From 70-18 sp041691815 (GTDB lineage: Bacteria; Pseudomonadota; Alphaproteobacteria; Acetobacterales; Acetobacteraceae): 13,910 bases of DNA. The notes under the pieces were generated by a model. The model did no database searches, was not told the DNA's origin, and saw only the letters and a list, made by a program, of their open reading frames with translations. The position numbers were made by a program, and so were the translations under genes. Positions within the stretch are counted from its first letter, which is position 1; the number at the start of each line of letters is the position of its first letter. Location of the stretch: positions 1 through 13,910 of the forward strand of contig JBEPTZ010000120.1 of assembly GCA_041691815.1 (NCBI GenBank). Reading direction: 5' to 3'. This document shows, piece by piece, positions 7,812-13,910 of this stretch.

Positions 7812-9053
7812 TCAATATTCGACGATGACGATACCGGCGGCACCCGCCCCGCCGGCCGCGGCGACGCCGCCGGCGCCGCCGCCGCCGCTGCCGGGGCCGA
7901 AGGCATTGGCCGGCGTGCCACCACCCTTGGCGGCCCGCCCGGCGCCGCCAAACACCGAGGCGCCACCGAGGCCGTTGATGGTCGATCCATCGCTGCCGCC
8001 ATCCGAGCCGTATGAGCCGGCGATGTTAATCGTCCCGCCGGTGGCAACGCCGCCGCCGCCGCCGGACCAGAGCGTGCCTGTATTTGTCCCGCCCTGCCCG
8101 CCGGTGGCTGAGATATAGGCGCCGAAAATGGAACTACCGCCGTTGGCGCCGGCGTTGTTGCCGGAGGCACCGGCGCCACCGCCGGCCCCCACGGTGATCG
8201 CGATGGTCTGGCCGGGGGCCACGGCGAAGATGCCTTCGCCATAGCCGCCCGCCCCGCCGCACCCGGCCGCCCCCGACGCGGACGAGCCGCCGCCACCGCC
8301 GCCGCCGCCGGCCAGCCGCACCTTCACCGCGCTCACCCCGGCCGGCACCAGGAAACTGCCCGAGCTGGTAAACGCCACCTGGGCCGAGAAGCCTGGTCGC
8401 AGCGCCGGCAATTTGAAGCGCAACAGCGGCGCGGTTGCCATCGGCGCGATGCTGGCGGCGGTGATGCTGCTCTGGCCATAGACCAGGGTGACCACCGCCA
8501 GCCCCACCCAGCCAGCATCCACCGCCGGCGCCAGCTGGCTGCCGGTGCTGGCCGCCGCCCCCGGCTTGGCCTGCAACTGCACCCGCTGCGTCCGCTGGGT
8601 ATTCTGCGCGATGCCGGCATTGTCCGGCCCCAGATAGGGCTGCGTCGGCGCCGCGGCGTTGTAGTACGGCAGCACCACCGGGCTGTTGTCGGTCTCCTGG
8701 AAGCTCGCCTCAATCAGCCACGCCACCGACTGGCCGGAGGCCACCGGTGCGGTCAGCGTGAAGCTGGTCGGCCCCAGGTTGACGCCCATCTTGACCAGGG
8801 CGGTGGTGGTATCGGCAGCCAGCGAGCCATAGGCGGCAGCGTCCAGCGTGGCGAGCTGGGTGACGCTGCCAGGCGCCACGCTGATCGCCAGCGAGGCCGG
8901 CACGCTCGGCGCCACCGCCAGGCCATCGACCACGGTCGATGAGCCCAGCACCGCCTGCATCAGCGCGCCGAGGGCAACCATGGTGTTGCGGTTGGTATTG
9001 AGCAGATCCGTGTCGAGCGGAATGCTGCCGGGATAGACGATGCTACGGTCCAT
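7812..9053 (-). CDS. Glycine-rich phage tail protein, 413 residues
   Basis: A probable tail fibre or tip adhesin. The N-terminal part (residues 1-225) starts MDRSIVYPGSIPLDTDLL and contains beta-rich stretches. From about residue 226, VAFTSSGSFLVPAGVSAVKV leads into a polyglycine domain (eight successive glycines at about 251, then many GGxGG turns), ending GAAGIVIVEY. This sGxFxVPAG opening with a GIVIVEY close is typical of the glycine-rich domain seen in phage tail proteins. The T4-like S16 gp38 adhesin uses polyglycine-II packing for receptor binding, which may be comparable. ATG at 9053 follows a GAGGA-type site. The gene begins 11 bases after the gpI-like stop, and its own stop lies 14 bases ahead of the adaptor ATG. 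The final domain resembles that at the end of the giant fibre. Confidence 0.75.
   Translation of the reverse strand: MDRSIVYPGSIPLDTDLLNTNRNTMVALGALMQAVLGSSTVVDGLAVAPSVPASLAISVAPGSVTQLATLDAAAYGSLAADTTTALVKMGVNLGPTSFTLTAPVASGQSVAWLIEASFQETDNSPVVLPYYNAAAPTQPYLGPDNAGIAQNTQRTQRVQLQAKPGAAASTGSQLAPAVDAGWVGLAVVTLVYGQSSITAASIAPMATAPLLRFKLPALRPGFSAQVAFTSSGSFLVPAGVSAVKVRLAGGGGGGGGSSASGAAGCGGAGGYGEGIFAVAPGQTIAITVGAGGGAGASGNNAGANGGSSIFGAYISATGGQGGTNTGTLWSGGGGGVATGGTINIAGSYGSDGGSDGSTINGLGGASVFGGAGRAAKGGGTPANAFGPGSGGGGAGGVAAAGGAGAAGIVIVEY
8286..8312. repeat. CCG/GGC triplet run encoding polyglycine
   Basis: A near-perfect triplet run read on the minus strand as about eight glycines in the tip domain of the glycine-rich tail protein, just after VRLAG. 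It is a coding low-complexity stretch, not a regulatory element. Confidence 0.7.
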
Positions 9054-9064
9054 TCAGCGTGTCC

Positions 9065-10504
9065 TCATGATGAAATCGCCGTCCAGGCAATAGCCGCCGC
9101 CGGCATGGCGCGGGCGGCGGCGGCGTAGATGTCGGCATCGGTCACCTGGCCCTGGACCATGTCCGCCGATGCGTATTCGATCGCCCCCGCGCCGTAGCCG
9201 CCGGGCAGTGTCGCCGGGATGGCGATGGTTTCAGCCGAACGGGTGGCCACACCTGGGCTGCCCGCCGGCGGCAACATCGCGCTGGACGCCGAGGCCGCCT
9301 GCTCGATCTGTGGCGCGCCGATGCGCAGCGTGAAATCCACCACCGCACCGACAGCATAGCCGCCGCCGAATGCCGGCATGACATAGGCGGTCGTGCCGCC
9401 GGCCAGCGTGCGGGTGAAGGTGGTGTATTGCGTGCGCAGCGGCGCATTGGTGAGTGCCAGGGCCGGGCCGGACCCACCGGAGGCGTATCCGCCGCCGGCG
9501 TTGTTCTCGATGATCTGCAGCCGCGGCCCGGTCGCCGGATTGCCAAGCGCGCCGGCGACCAGACGGGCATAGGCGGAGACGGTCCAGGTCTGCCCGGCCG
9601 CTGCCGCGATCTGCGTCGGGCTTTCGATTTGCAGTCCCCAATTCCCCGCGCCGGTGGCGGTGCCGAATATGCGGAAATCCAGATACGGGATACCACTCTC
9701 GCTGCCGGTGCCGACGATGGACGACGAAAGCCCGTTGATGCCGCCCAGCGACATGCTGGCCGGCGCGATGCCCGGCGTGCCGACGCTGGCGCCCTCAAAC
9801 CGCGGGTTGCGCACCTGGTTGGCCGAGGCGCCCTCGCTCAGCAGCAGCGGTGCGCCGGTGGTCCAGTCGATGCGGGCCACGCCGGGTGCGGCGACTTGCA
9901 GCGTGCCGGTCGCGTCGAAATAGCTGGCGCCGGTGCTGCGCGTGGTGGTCGCCCGGGCGTCGATCAGCCCGTCGCCGCGCAGCCATTCGTAGCCGGCAAC
10001 ATTGGCGATGCCGGCACCGGTCGGGCGGCGTACCCGCACGAAGCACTGGAACGGCAGCGCCAGCGAGCCGTAGCCGCCGGCCGCATTATAGCCGAGTGCG
10101 ATCCCCCAGGCGCCGGTATCGGCCGGCCGGCTCGGCTCGAAAATGTCCGGCGGCCGACCGGTGAGATCGGCAAGCGCTGCCGCCAGCCCGGCCCGCGTCG
10201 CGCGCTCGCGCAGCAATTCGCGCAGGACCGCGGCACGGAACGGATCGTCGCCCTGCCCCGGCCGGCGGCCCAGCCAGGCGCCGAAGAAATCGGTGGCCAC
10301 CATGTCCAGCATGGCGCCCTCGGCGCTGCCGATCCGACTTTGCCGGCGGACGAACTGCAACATGTCGTAGAGCCGTGCCCAACCGGCGCCCAGCCCGTCC
10401 AGCACCGCGCCCAGCACCGGCGCGTCATCGGCGAACCAGTGCAGCGGCAGCGCCGCGCGCAGCCGGGCCGCGATATCGCCGGTTGAGCCAAGCTCCGCCG
10501 CCAT
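9065..10504 (-). CDS. gpI-like baseplate wedge protein with inserted carbohydrate-binding-like cassette, 479 residues
   Basis: The first 150 residues look like the P2 gpI/Mu gp48 tail protein family: LRAALPLHWF near residue 15, DMLQFVRRQSRIGSAEG and MLDMVATDFFGAWLGRRPG, then RATRAGLAAALADLTGRPP. These link the baseplate to fibres. The last 45 residues (GYGAGAIEYASADMVQGQV, then TDADIYAAAARAMPAAAIAW) also look like the usual end of this family. Between them, residues 185-415 read as a separate module: TRSTGASYFDATGTLQVAAP, then NQVRNPRFEG near 229, then aromatic-rich beta strands (NWGLQIES, QTWTVSAYA). This resembles carbohydrate-binding-like cassettes found in various phage structural proteins. 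ATG at 10504 starts one base after the baseplate J stop (TGAGATG), with no strong ribosome site, so coupled re-initiation is likely. Family gpI proteins are usually nearer 200 residues. Confidence 0.8.
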   Translation of the reverse strand: MAAELGSTGDIAARLRAALPLHWFADDAPVLGAVLDGLGAGWARLYDMLQFVRRQSRIGSAEGAMLDMVATDFFGAWLGRRPGQGDDPFRAAVLRELLRERATRAGLAAALADLTGRPPDIFEPSRPADTGAWGIALGYNAAGGYGSLALPFQCFVRVRRPTGAGIANVAGYEWLRGDGLIDARATTTRSTGASYFDATGTLQVAAPGVARIDWTTGAPLLLSEGASANQVRNPRFEGASVGTPGIAPASMSLGGINGLSSSIVGTGSESGIPYLDFRIFGTATGAGNWGLQIESPTQIAAAAGQTWTVSAYARLVAGALGNPATGPRLQIIENNAGGGYASGGSGPALALTNAPLRTQYTTFTRTLAGGTTAYVMPAFGGGYAVGAVVDFTLRIGAPQIEQAASASSAMLPPAGSPGVATRSAETIAIPATLPGGYGAGAIEYASADMVQGQVTDADIYAAAARAMPAAAIAWTAISS

Positions 10505-10505
10505 C

Positions 10506-11630
10506 TCAGGACACCGTCACGGTAGCGACCTTGACCACGCCGGAGGGCGGCGGCACCAGGTCGGCGGCAGCCCCGTTCAGCGTCACCCCGGTGACGTTGG
10601 CGACCAGCGGCGAGGCGTCATAGGCAACCTGCGCCAGCCGCGACCAGGCCAGCGCCCCACCGATCGGCAACCCGTTGACGAAGCCGATCAGCGCCAGCCG
10701 CACCGAGGCCGCGACATCGTCATGCGCCGCCCCGGCGACGGTTGCCACCGACAGCACGATGGTTGCCGGCAGCAGCACCGGCGGCTGCACGTCGAAGCTG
10801 CTGCCGGCCGGTCGCACCGCCTCGATCGCCGCGGCGACGCTGGCCAGCAGGCTCGGCGCCGGCGCACCGGTGCCGTCATCGACGGTGACGGTGAAGGCGC
10901 CCATCCGCAGGCTGCCATCGGGCAACTGGTTCTCGCGGATCGTCGCCTGCAACCCCTGCCGCACCGCCTGCACCGCCGACAGCACGGCGAGCGGGGTGGC
11001 GCGCGAGCGGCTGGCCATGAAGTTGCGAAACCTGGCACGCAGGGCATCATCGGATTCGGCATCCAGGCCGCCGGTGAACCCGGCCGCGTTGGTCACGCTG
11101 TCGATGCCCGGCAGCGCCGCGCCGATCAGCGCCACCGCCCCCGGCTGCACATTGCCGCCAACCCCGCCCACCGCGGCGGTCGCCATCACGCTGACCGAGG
11201 CAACCCCGGCACCCAGCACGAAGCCGGTCTGCGTCGCGTCCCAGGCCGGATTGGCGGGATCGGCATCCACCGTGAATGACAGGCTGCCGTCGGTGGTACG
11301 CACCAGGGTGCCGGCCGGCACCAGGGCGGCGGCAAACGGCACGAAGCGCGAGAACGCAACCTGCCCGCGCGCCGCCGTCGCCGGCAGCCGCACCACGGTG
11401 AAATCCGCCATCCAGCTGTCGAGGTCGGCCGCCGTGCTGGTCGCTGCCCGCGTCGCCTGCAACACCTGCAGGATCAGCCACTGCATCCACAGCGCCACGC
11501 TGGCATTGGCCTCCAGCAGCGCGCGCAAGGTGGAGCCAACGGTGAGGTCGAGCAACGCCCGCGCGCTGCCCTGTACGGCGGCGGCGGCGTTGCCGACCAG
11601 GGTCGAGAAATTCTGCAGCTGCAACTGCAT
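10506..11630 (-). CDS. J: Baseplate J-like wedge protein, 374 residues
   Basis: A structural wedge component of contractile-tail baseplates, family of P2 gpJ and Mu gp47. The N-terminus (FSTLVGNAAAAVQGSARALL, LTVGSTLRALLEA) followed by DLDSWMADFTVVRLPATAA and a beta-rich core (LVPAGTLVRTTDGSLSFTV) matches the Baseplate_J layout. Further on, VGGVGGNVQPGAVALI and TNAAGFTGGLDAESDDALRA are strong family signatures, followed by RFRNFMASRSRATPLAVLSA. The length fits the family. The start ATG lies 3 bases after the gpW-like stop, with GGGAG about 10 bases upstream inside that gene. Its own stop (TGA) lies one base ahead of the next gene. It should bind the W-like protein on one side and the I-like protein on the other; this rests on family knowledge. 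Confidence 0.93.
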   Translation of the reverse strand: MQLQLQNFSTLVGNAAAAVQGSARALLDLTVGSTLRALLEANASVALWMQWLILQVLQATRAATSTAADLDSWMADFTVVRLPATAARGQVAFSRFVPFAAALVPAGTLVRTTDGSLSFTVDADPANPAWDATQTGFVLGAGVASVSVMATAAVGGVGGNVQPGAVALIGAALPGIDSVTNAAGFTGGLDAESDDALRARFRNFMASRSRATPLAVLSAVQAVRQGLQATIRENQLPDGSLRMGAFTVTVDDGTGAPAPSLLASVAAAIEAVRPAGSSFDVQPPVLLPATIVLSVATVAGAAHDDVAASVRLALIGFVNGLPIGGALAWSRLAQVAYDASPLVANVTGVTLNGAAADLVPPPSGVVKVATVTVS

Positions 11631-11633
11631 GGT

Positions 11634-12005
11634 TCAGACACTCCCGACGGTGAACGACAGCAGTTGCGGCCCGGCATCGGTGGCATCGGCGTAGCGGATT
11701 TCCACCGCCAGCCCGCCGGCGTGGTCGTCGCGCGCGGCGACCACCGGCTCCGGCGTGCGCGCCACCGCCGCCTCCTTGAAAATCTGCCCGCGCACCACGG
11801 CGCGGATGCGGGTGGCATCGGCCGGCGAACCGACGAACCGGCCGAGCCCGGCGCCGTAGTCGAGTTGCCAGAGATAATCGCCGGGATTGGTCAGCAGCCG
11901 GCGCAGCACCCGCTCACGGGTCAGCGCCGCCGCGTCGGACAGCGCCAGGTCGCCGGTCGGCCCGACCGCCAGATCGGCCCCGAAGCCATGCGCCAGATCG
12001 GCCAT
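11634..12005 (-). CDS. W: gpW/gp25-like baseplate wedge protein, 123 residues
   Basis: A small wedge protein of the gpW/gp25 family, which contributes a lysozyme-like fold to the inner baseplate. The hallmark segment RRLLTNPGDYLWQLDYGAGL followed by GRFVG lies in the middle, and the length is typical. I chose ATG at 12005 because the protein begins MADLAHGFGADL, as usual for the family, and GGAGGG (12016-12021) lies 10 bases upstream. The same frame stays open as far as 12425, but that extension overlaps the spike gene antiparallel to no signal and reads as out-of-frame translation of it. The gap from the V-like stop is 31 bases. Confidence 0.92.
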   Translation of the reverse strand: MADLAHGFGADLAVGPTGDLALSDAAALTRERVLRRLLTNPGDYLWQLDYGAGLGRFVGSPADATRIRAVVRGQIFKEAAVARTPEPVVAARDDHAGGLAVEIRYADATDAGPQLLSFTVGSV

Positions 12006-12036
12006 ATGTGGTGATCCCTCCAGAGCGACGGAAAAT

Positions 12037-12558
12037 TCAATCCTGCGGGCTGGCGGCGTTGCCGCCCGGCGGATGGGTGTGCAGGTCATAGATGCCGCGC
12101 AGCCGTGCCAGGCTGCCGTGGCCGTCGCTAACATCGCCACTGGCAAACACCGAGCCTTCGACATGAAGATCGCCATGCACCCGCACCGTGCCGTCATTGG
12201 CAAGCCGCAGATTGGCGCCGCTGCGATGCACCAGCCACAACTCGCCGGCCGGTGCCGCCGGCGGCAAGGCGCGGTCGGAATAGGCGCCGCCGACCACCAC
12301 GCCATGCTCGGCCTCGCCGTCCTGCGGCAGCACCAGCACCTGGTCGCCCGGTGCCGGCAGGCACACCACACCCCAGCCGGCGCCCACCCATTGTGACAGC
12401 ACCGGCAACCAGCCGGTGAGCACACCCTCCGGCTGCAGGCTCACCCGCACCGCGTAGCGCGCCGGGTCGACGCTGGAAACCAGCGCGAACCGCGGCTGCC
12501 CTTGCGCCCGGTCCAGCGCCGCGGCGTGTGCCTTGACGATGTTCAGAAAGCGGTCCAC
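12037..12558 (-). CDS. V: gpV-like baseplate assembly protein/central spike, 173 residues
   Basis: The membrane-piercing tip of contractile tails (family of P2 gpV, Mu gp45). Residues 20-95 fit an OB-like fold: ARYAVRVSLQPEGVLTGWLP, then GVVCLPAPGDQVLVLP and EHGVVVGGAYSD. Next comes a short beta-helix stalk (LRLANDGTVRVHGDLHVEG, SVFASGDVSDGHGSLARLRG). The tip holds YDLHTHPPGG, with His160-x-His162 matching the HxH motif that coordinates iron at the apex of P2 gpV. The start is GTG at 12558, inside the end of the D-like gene and overlapping it by 16 bases. GGAGGG (12568-12573) lies 9 bases upstream, supporting GTG. The overlap suggests translational coupling of hub and spike. Confidence 0.93.
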   Translation of the reverse strand: MDRFLNIVKAHAAALDRAQGQPRFALVSSVDPARYAVRVSLQPEGVLTGWLPVLSQWVGAGWGVVCLPAPGDQVLVLPQDGEAEHGVVVGGAYSDRALPPAAPAGELWLVHRSGANLRLANDGTVRVHGDLHVEGSVFASGDVSDGHGSLARLRGIYDLHTHPPGGNAASPQD

Positions 12559-13670
12559 GGCGCCTCACCCTCCTGCAATTGCACCAGATCGGCCGGCGAG
12601 GTCGCCTGGCTGCCGACGCTGGCATTGCGCGCCCGAACCTGCTGGGTGAAGCCGCCATGCACCGACAGATGCCGGTCCACCTCGTCGATCCAGTAGAGCT
12701 GGTCGAAGCCGGTGGCGCTGCCCTCCAGCACCACCTGCATGCGCGGCTGCAGCACCAGGTCACCGGGCATCTCGGCGGTGATCACCCGCTCATGCCGGGT
12801 CAGTTCCGCCAGCCGCCGCTGCGCCAGTTGCAGGGCGGCGTCCGGCGTCAGGTTCGGCACCACGTAGACATAGCGCTGCGGCGGCCGGCCGGCTTTGGCG
12901 CCGCCGCGCGCCGCCCTGGCGGTTTGCTGAAACGCCGCCTGCTGACGGGCATTCCAGCTTTTCACCACCACCTCGATATCGCGCGCCAGAGTCAGCGACC
13001 GCTCCAGCCGCAGCCCGACCAGATTGGCCGGCCCGCTCCACGACGCCGCCGGCCGCAGCACCGCCGCCGGCCCATCCGCCTGCTGTGCGGCGCGAAAATG
13101 CAGCACGGCGCCGCTGACCCAGACGTCGAAACCCTCATGCTGCGCCAGCGTCACCAGCAAATCCCACTCGGTGATGGCGCGGCTGAACTGATCCAGCGTG
13201 ATCCGGTCATGGTCGCGCTGCCAGTAGCGCCCGACCAGCGTGGTGGTGGTCTGCACATCCGCCGTCAGCCCATGTCGCCCGGCCAGCAAGGTGGCGATCT
13301 CGCTCGCGGTGCGGTTGGCGAAGGTCTCCTGGGTCCGCGCCTCGATCAGCGCCGCCGTCCGGTCGCGCCCGTCCAGCCACAGCAGGCGGCTGACCGGGTC
13401 GATCTCCACCCGATCCACCGCGCCCTGCACCAGGCTGGTCCAGGAGAGACCGCCATCCAGCGAAACCTTGATCTCGGCATCGATATCGTCGCTCGCCGCC
13501 CAGGGTGCCGCAGCCATCGCCCCCAACGCCACGCCCACCCGAAAGCGATCGGCGGCATAGTGGTTGTTGCTGCGAATCTCGGCCTCCACCGCCCCCGGCA
13601 CCTCGCCGCCATTGGCCAGCAGCCGCAACCGCGGCGCCCGCGCATCGGCCAGCAGGTTATTGAACGGCAA
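12543..13670 (-). CDS. D: gpD-like tail hub protein (late control D/Mu gp44 family), 375 residues
   Basis: A hub that joins the tail tube to the spike. Supporting segments are DDIDAEIKVSLDGGLSWTSL then DRVEIDPVSRLLWLDGRDRT (first beta domain), EIATLLAGRHGL, then DQFSRAITEWDLLVTLAQHE followed by GFDVWVSGAVLHF, and later YVYVVPNLTPDAALQLAQRR with a final domain DQLYWIDEVDRHLSVHGGF. This order matches the gpD/gp44 class. The start is TTG at 13670, with GGAGG (13676-13680) 5 bases upstream; the next in-frame ATG is around residue 52, inside the first domain. The gene overlaps the LysM gene by 14 bases at its start and the V-like gene by 16 bases at its end. I am sure of the family and less sure of the start codon. 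Confidence 0.87.
   Translation of the reverse strand: MPFNNLLADARAPRLRLLANGGEVPGAVEAEIRSNNHYAADRFRVGVALGAMAAAPWAASDDIDAEIKVSLDGGLSWTSLVQGAVDRVEIDPVSRLLWLDGRDRTAALIEARTQETFANRTASEIATLLAGRHGLTADVQTTTTLVGRYWQRDHDRITLDQFSRAITEWDLLVTLAQHEGFDVWVSGAVLHFRAAQQADGPAAVLRPAASWSGPANLVGLRLERSLTLARDIEVVVKSWNARQQAAFQQTARAARGGAKAGRPPQRYVYVVPNLTPDAALQLAQRRLAELTRHERVITAEMPGDLVLQPRMQVVLEGSATGFDQLYWIDEVDRHLSVHGGFTQQVRARNASVGSQATSPADLVQLQEGEAPWTAF
12568..12573 (-). promoter_or_regulatory. Ribosome binding site for the GTG start of the V-like gene
   Basis: GGAGGG on the minus strand, inside the last codons of the D-like gene and 9 bases before GTG at 12558. It supports the 16-base overlap between the two genes. 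Confidence 0.6.
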
Positions 13671-13842
13671 TGCCGCCTCCCGCCTGCGGGTCGGTGGCCG
13701 GAATCCGCAACATCACCACGCCGGACAGCATCGGGTCCGACAGCCCGTTGGCCTGGGCGATGCGGATCCATTGCGTTGCATCGCCGAGCTGCTCGGCGGC
13801 CACCCGGAATAGGTTGCCGCCTACCACCGTCACCATGCGCAT
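13657..13842 (-). CDS. LysM-type tail protein X, 61 residues
   Basis: A short protein like P2 gene X, which carries a LysM-like fold and is thought to help fix the tail tube end or hub. The segment VTVVGGNLFRVAAEQLGDAT, then QWIRIAQANGLSDPM and VVMLRIP, has the usual LysM pattern of a leading glycine-asparagine, a W in mid-domain, an I-x-x-A-N-x-L motif and a closing I-P. The start is ATG at 13842, with GAGGG (13850-13854) 7 bases upstream; a second ATG two codons later (13836) is possible. The site overlaps the stop of the preceding gene. The end overlaps the D-like gene by 14 bases. In this setting the LysM fold is a structural tail part and need not bind peptidoglycan. Confidence 0.85.
   Translation of the reverse strand: MRMVTVVGGNLFRVAAEQLGDATQWIRIAQANGLSDPMLSGVVMLRIPATDPQAGGGIAVQ
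13676..13680 (-). promoter_or_regulatory. Ribosome binding site for the TTG start of the D-like gene
   Basis: GGAGG on the minus strand, 5 bases before TTG at 13670 and inside the end of the LysM gene. It is the main reason to accept a TTG start, because no ATG or GTG lies near it in frame. Confidence 0.6.
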
Positions 13843-13852
13843 GACATTTCCC

Positions 13853-13910
13853 TCAGTTCGCCGCCGGCCCGGCCTGGAACAGATTGGCCTGCGCCCGCCG
13901 CACATAGCCG
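13853..13910 (-). CDS. C-terminal end of an unidentified upstream gene (18 codons)
   Basis: Reading from the right edge, the frame gives GYVRRAQANLFQAGPAAN and then TGA at 13855-13853. The open frame and the tight spacing (10 bases to the LysM ATG) point to the last gene before the LysM gene. By position it could be a gpU-like, Mu gp43-like or tape-measure-type protein. Too little is visible to decide, and I do not recognise the sequence. Confidence 0.6.
   Translation of the reverse strand, partial: GYVRRAQANLFQAGPAAN

Noticed and set aside
7798..7815. TTG start for the adaptor gene
   Set aside because: It would make the adaptor six codons longer and overlap the previous stop, but the GGAGAG site is spaced for the ATG at 7797.
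7812..9053. Diversity-generating retroelement variable region in the glycine-rich tip
   Set aside because: No reverse transcriptase, template repeat or near-identical A-variable copy is visible in the window.
9428..10486. Plus-strand open frame of 352 codons
   Set aside because: Antisense to the gpI-like gene; no domain is recognisable and the composition is that of a shadow frame.
12006..12425. Upstream extension of the gpW-like gene to 263 residues
   Set aside because: The extra residues are out-of-frame translation of the V-like gene, full of Cys, Arg and Pro. The ATG at 12005 gives the family length and has a good ribosome site.
12579..13844. Plus-strand open frame of 421 codons
   Set aside because: Antisense to the D-like and LysM genes, which have clear family segments; the product is rich in Arg, Gln and Pro without structure.
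1..13910. CRISPR array, tRNA, rRNA or attachment site
   Set aside because: No regularly spaced short direct repeats, no tRNA-like cloverleaf and no terminal duplication were seen; the sequence is almost wholly coding.

Overview
The window is one block of late structural genes from a contractile-tailed phage or prophage (myovirus type; an R-type tailocin is not excluded). All genes lie on the minus strand, so transcription runs from the right end to the left. By eye the GC content is close to 70%. The protein style (fibre starts of the MPTLxxLPQ type, a glycine-rich tail protein starting MDRSIVYPG) suggests a high-GC alphaproteobacterial host, perhaps Acetobacteraceae or another Rhodospirillales. 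That host call is inference from remembered family resemblance. No integrase, attachment site, tRNA, host gene, capsid gene or lysis gene is visible, so prophage and free phage cannot be told apart.

In transcription order: the last 18 codons of an unidentified gene (13853-13910); a 61-residue LysM/tail protein X (13657-13842); a gpD-like hub protein (12543-13670); a gpV-like spike (12037-12558); a gpW/gp25-like wedge protein (11634-12005); baseplate J (10506-11630); a gpI-like protein that appears to carry a carbohydrate-binding-like cassette (9065-10504); a glycine-rich tail protein (7812-9053); a small probable fibre-tail adaptor (7303-7797); a 790-residue beta-helix tailspike (4927-7299); and a giant fibre of at least about 1,615 residues that runs off the left end (1-4859). 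Spacing is very tight: genes overlap or lie 1 to 66 bases apart, as in a translationally coupled operon. The order hub, spike, wedge, J, I, fibres is like phage Mu 44-48. The LysM protein in front recalls P2 gene X.

The right half builds the baseplate: LysM and D cap the tube, V is the piercing tip, and W, J and I form the wedges. The left half is a large adhesin set: the I-fused cassette, the glycine-rich protein, and two large proteins that share a related N-terminal docking module but have different bodies. The giant fibre also holds a tandem 249-residue repeat and ends, as far as it can be seen, in a glycine-rich domain like that of the separate glycine-rich protein.

The first 13 bases match the 3' part of the Nextera/Tn5 mosaic end, so the left edge is very probably untrimmed sequencing adapter rather than biology. 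No intergenic stretch exceeds 300 bases. I see no wholly new system; the most interesting material is the modular, multi-adhesin tail.
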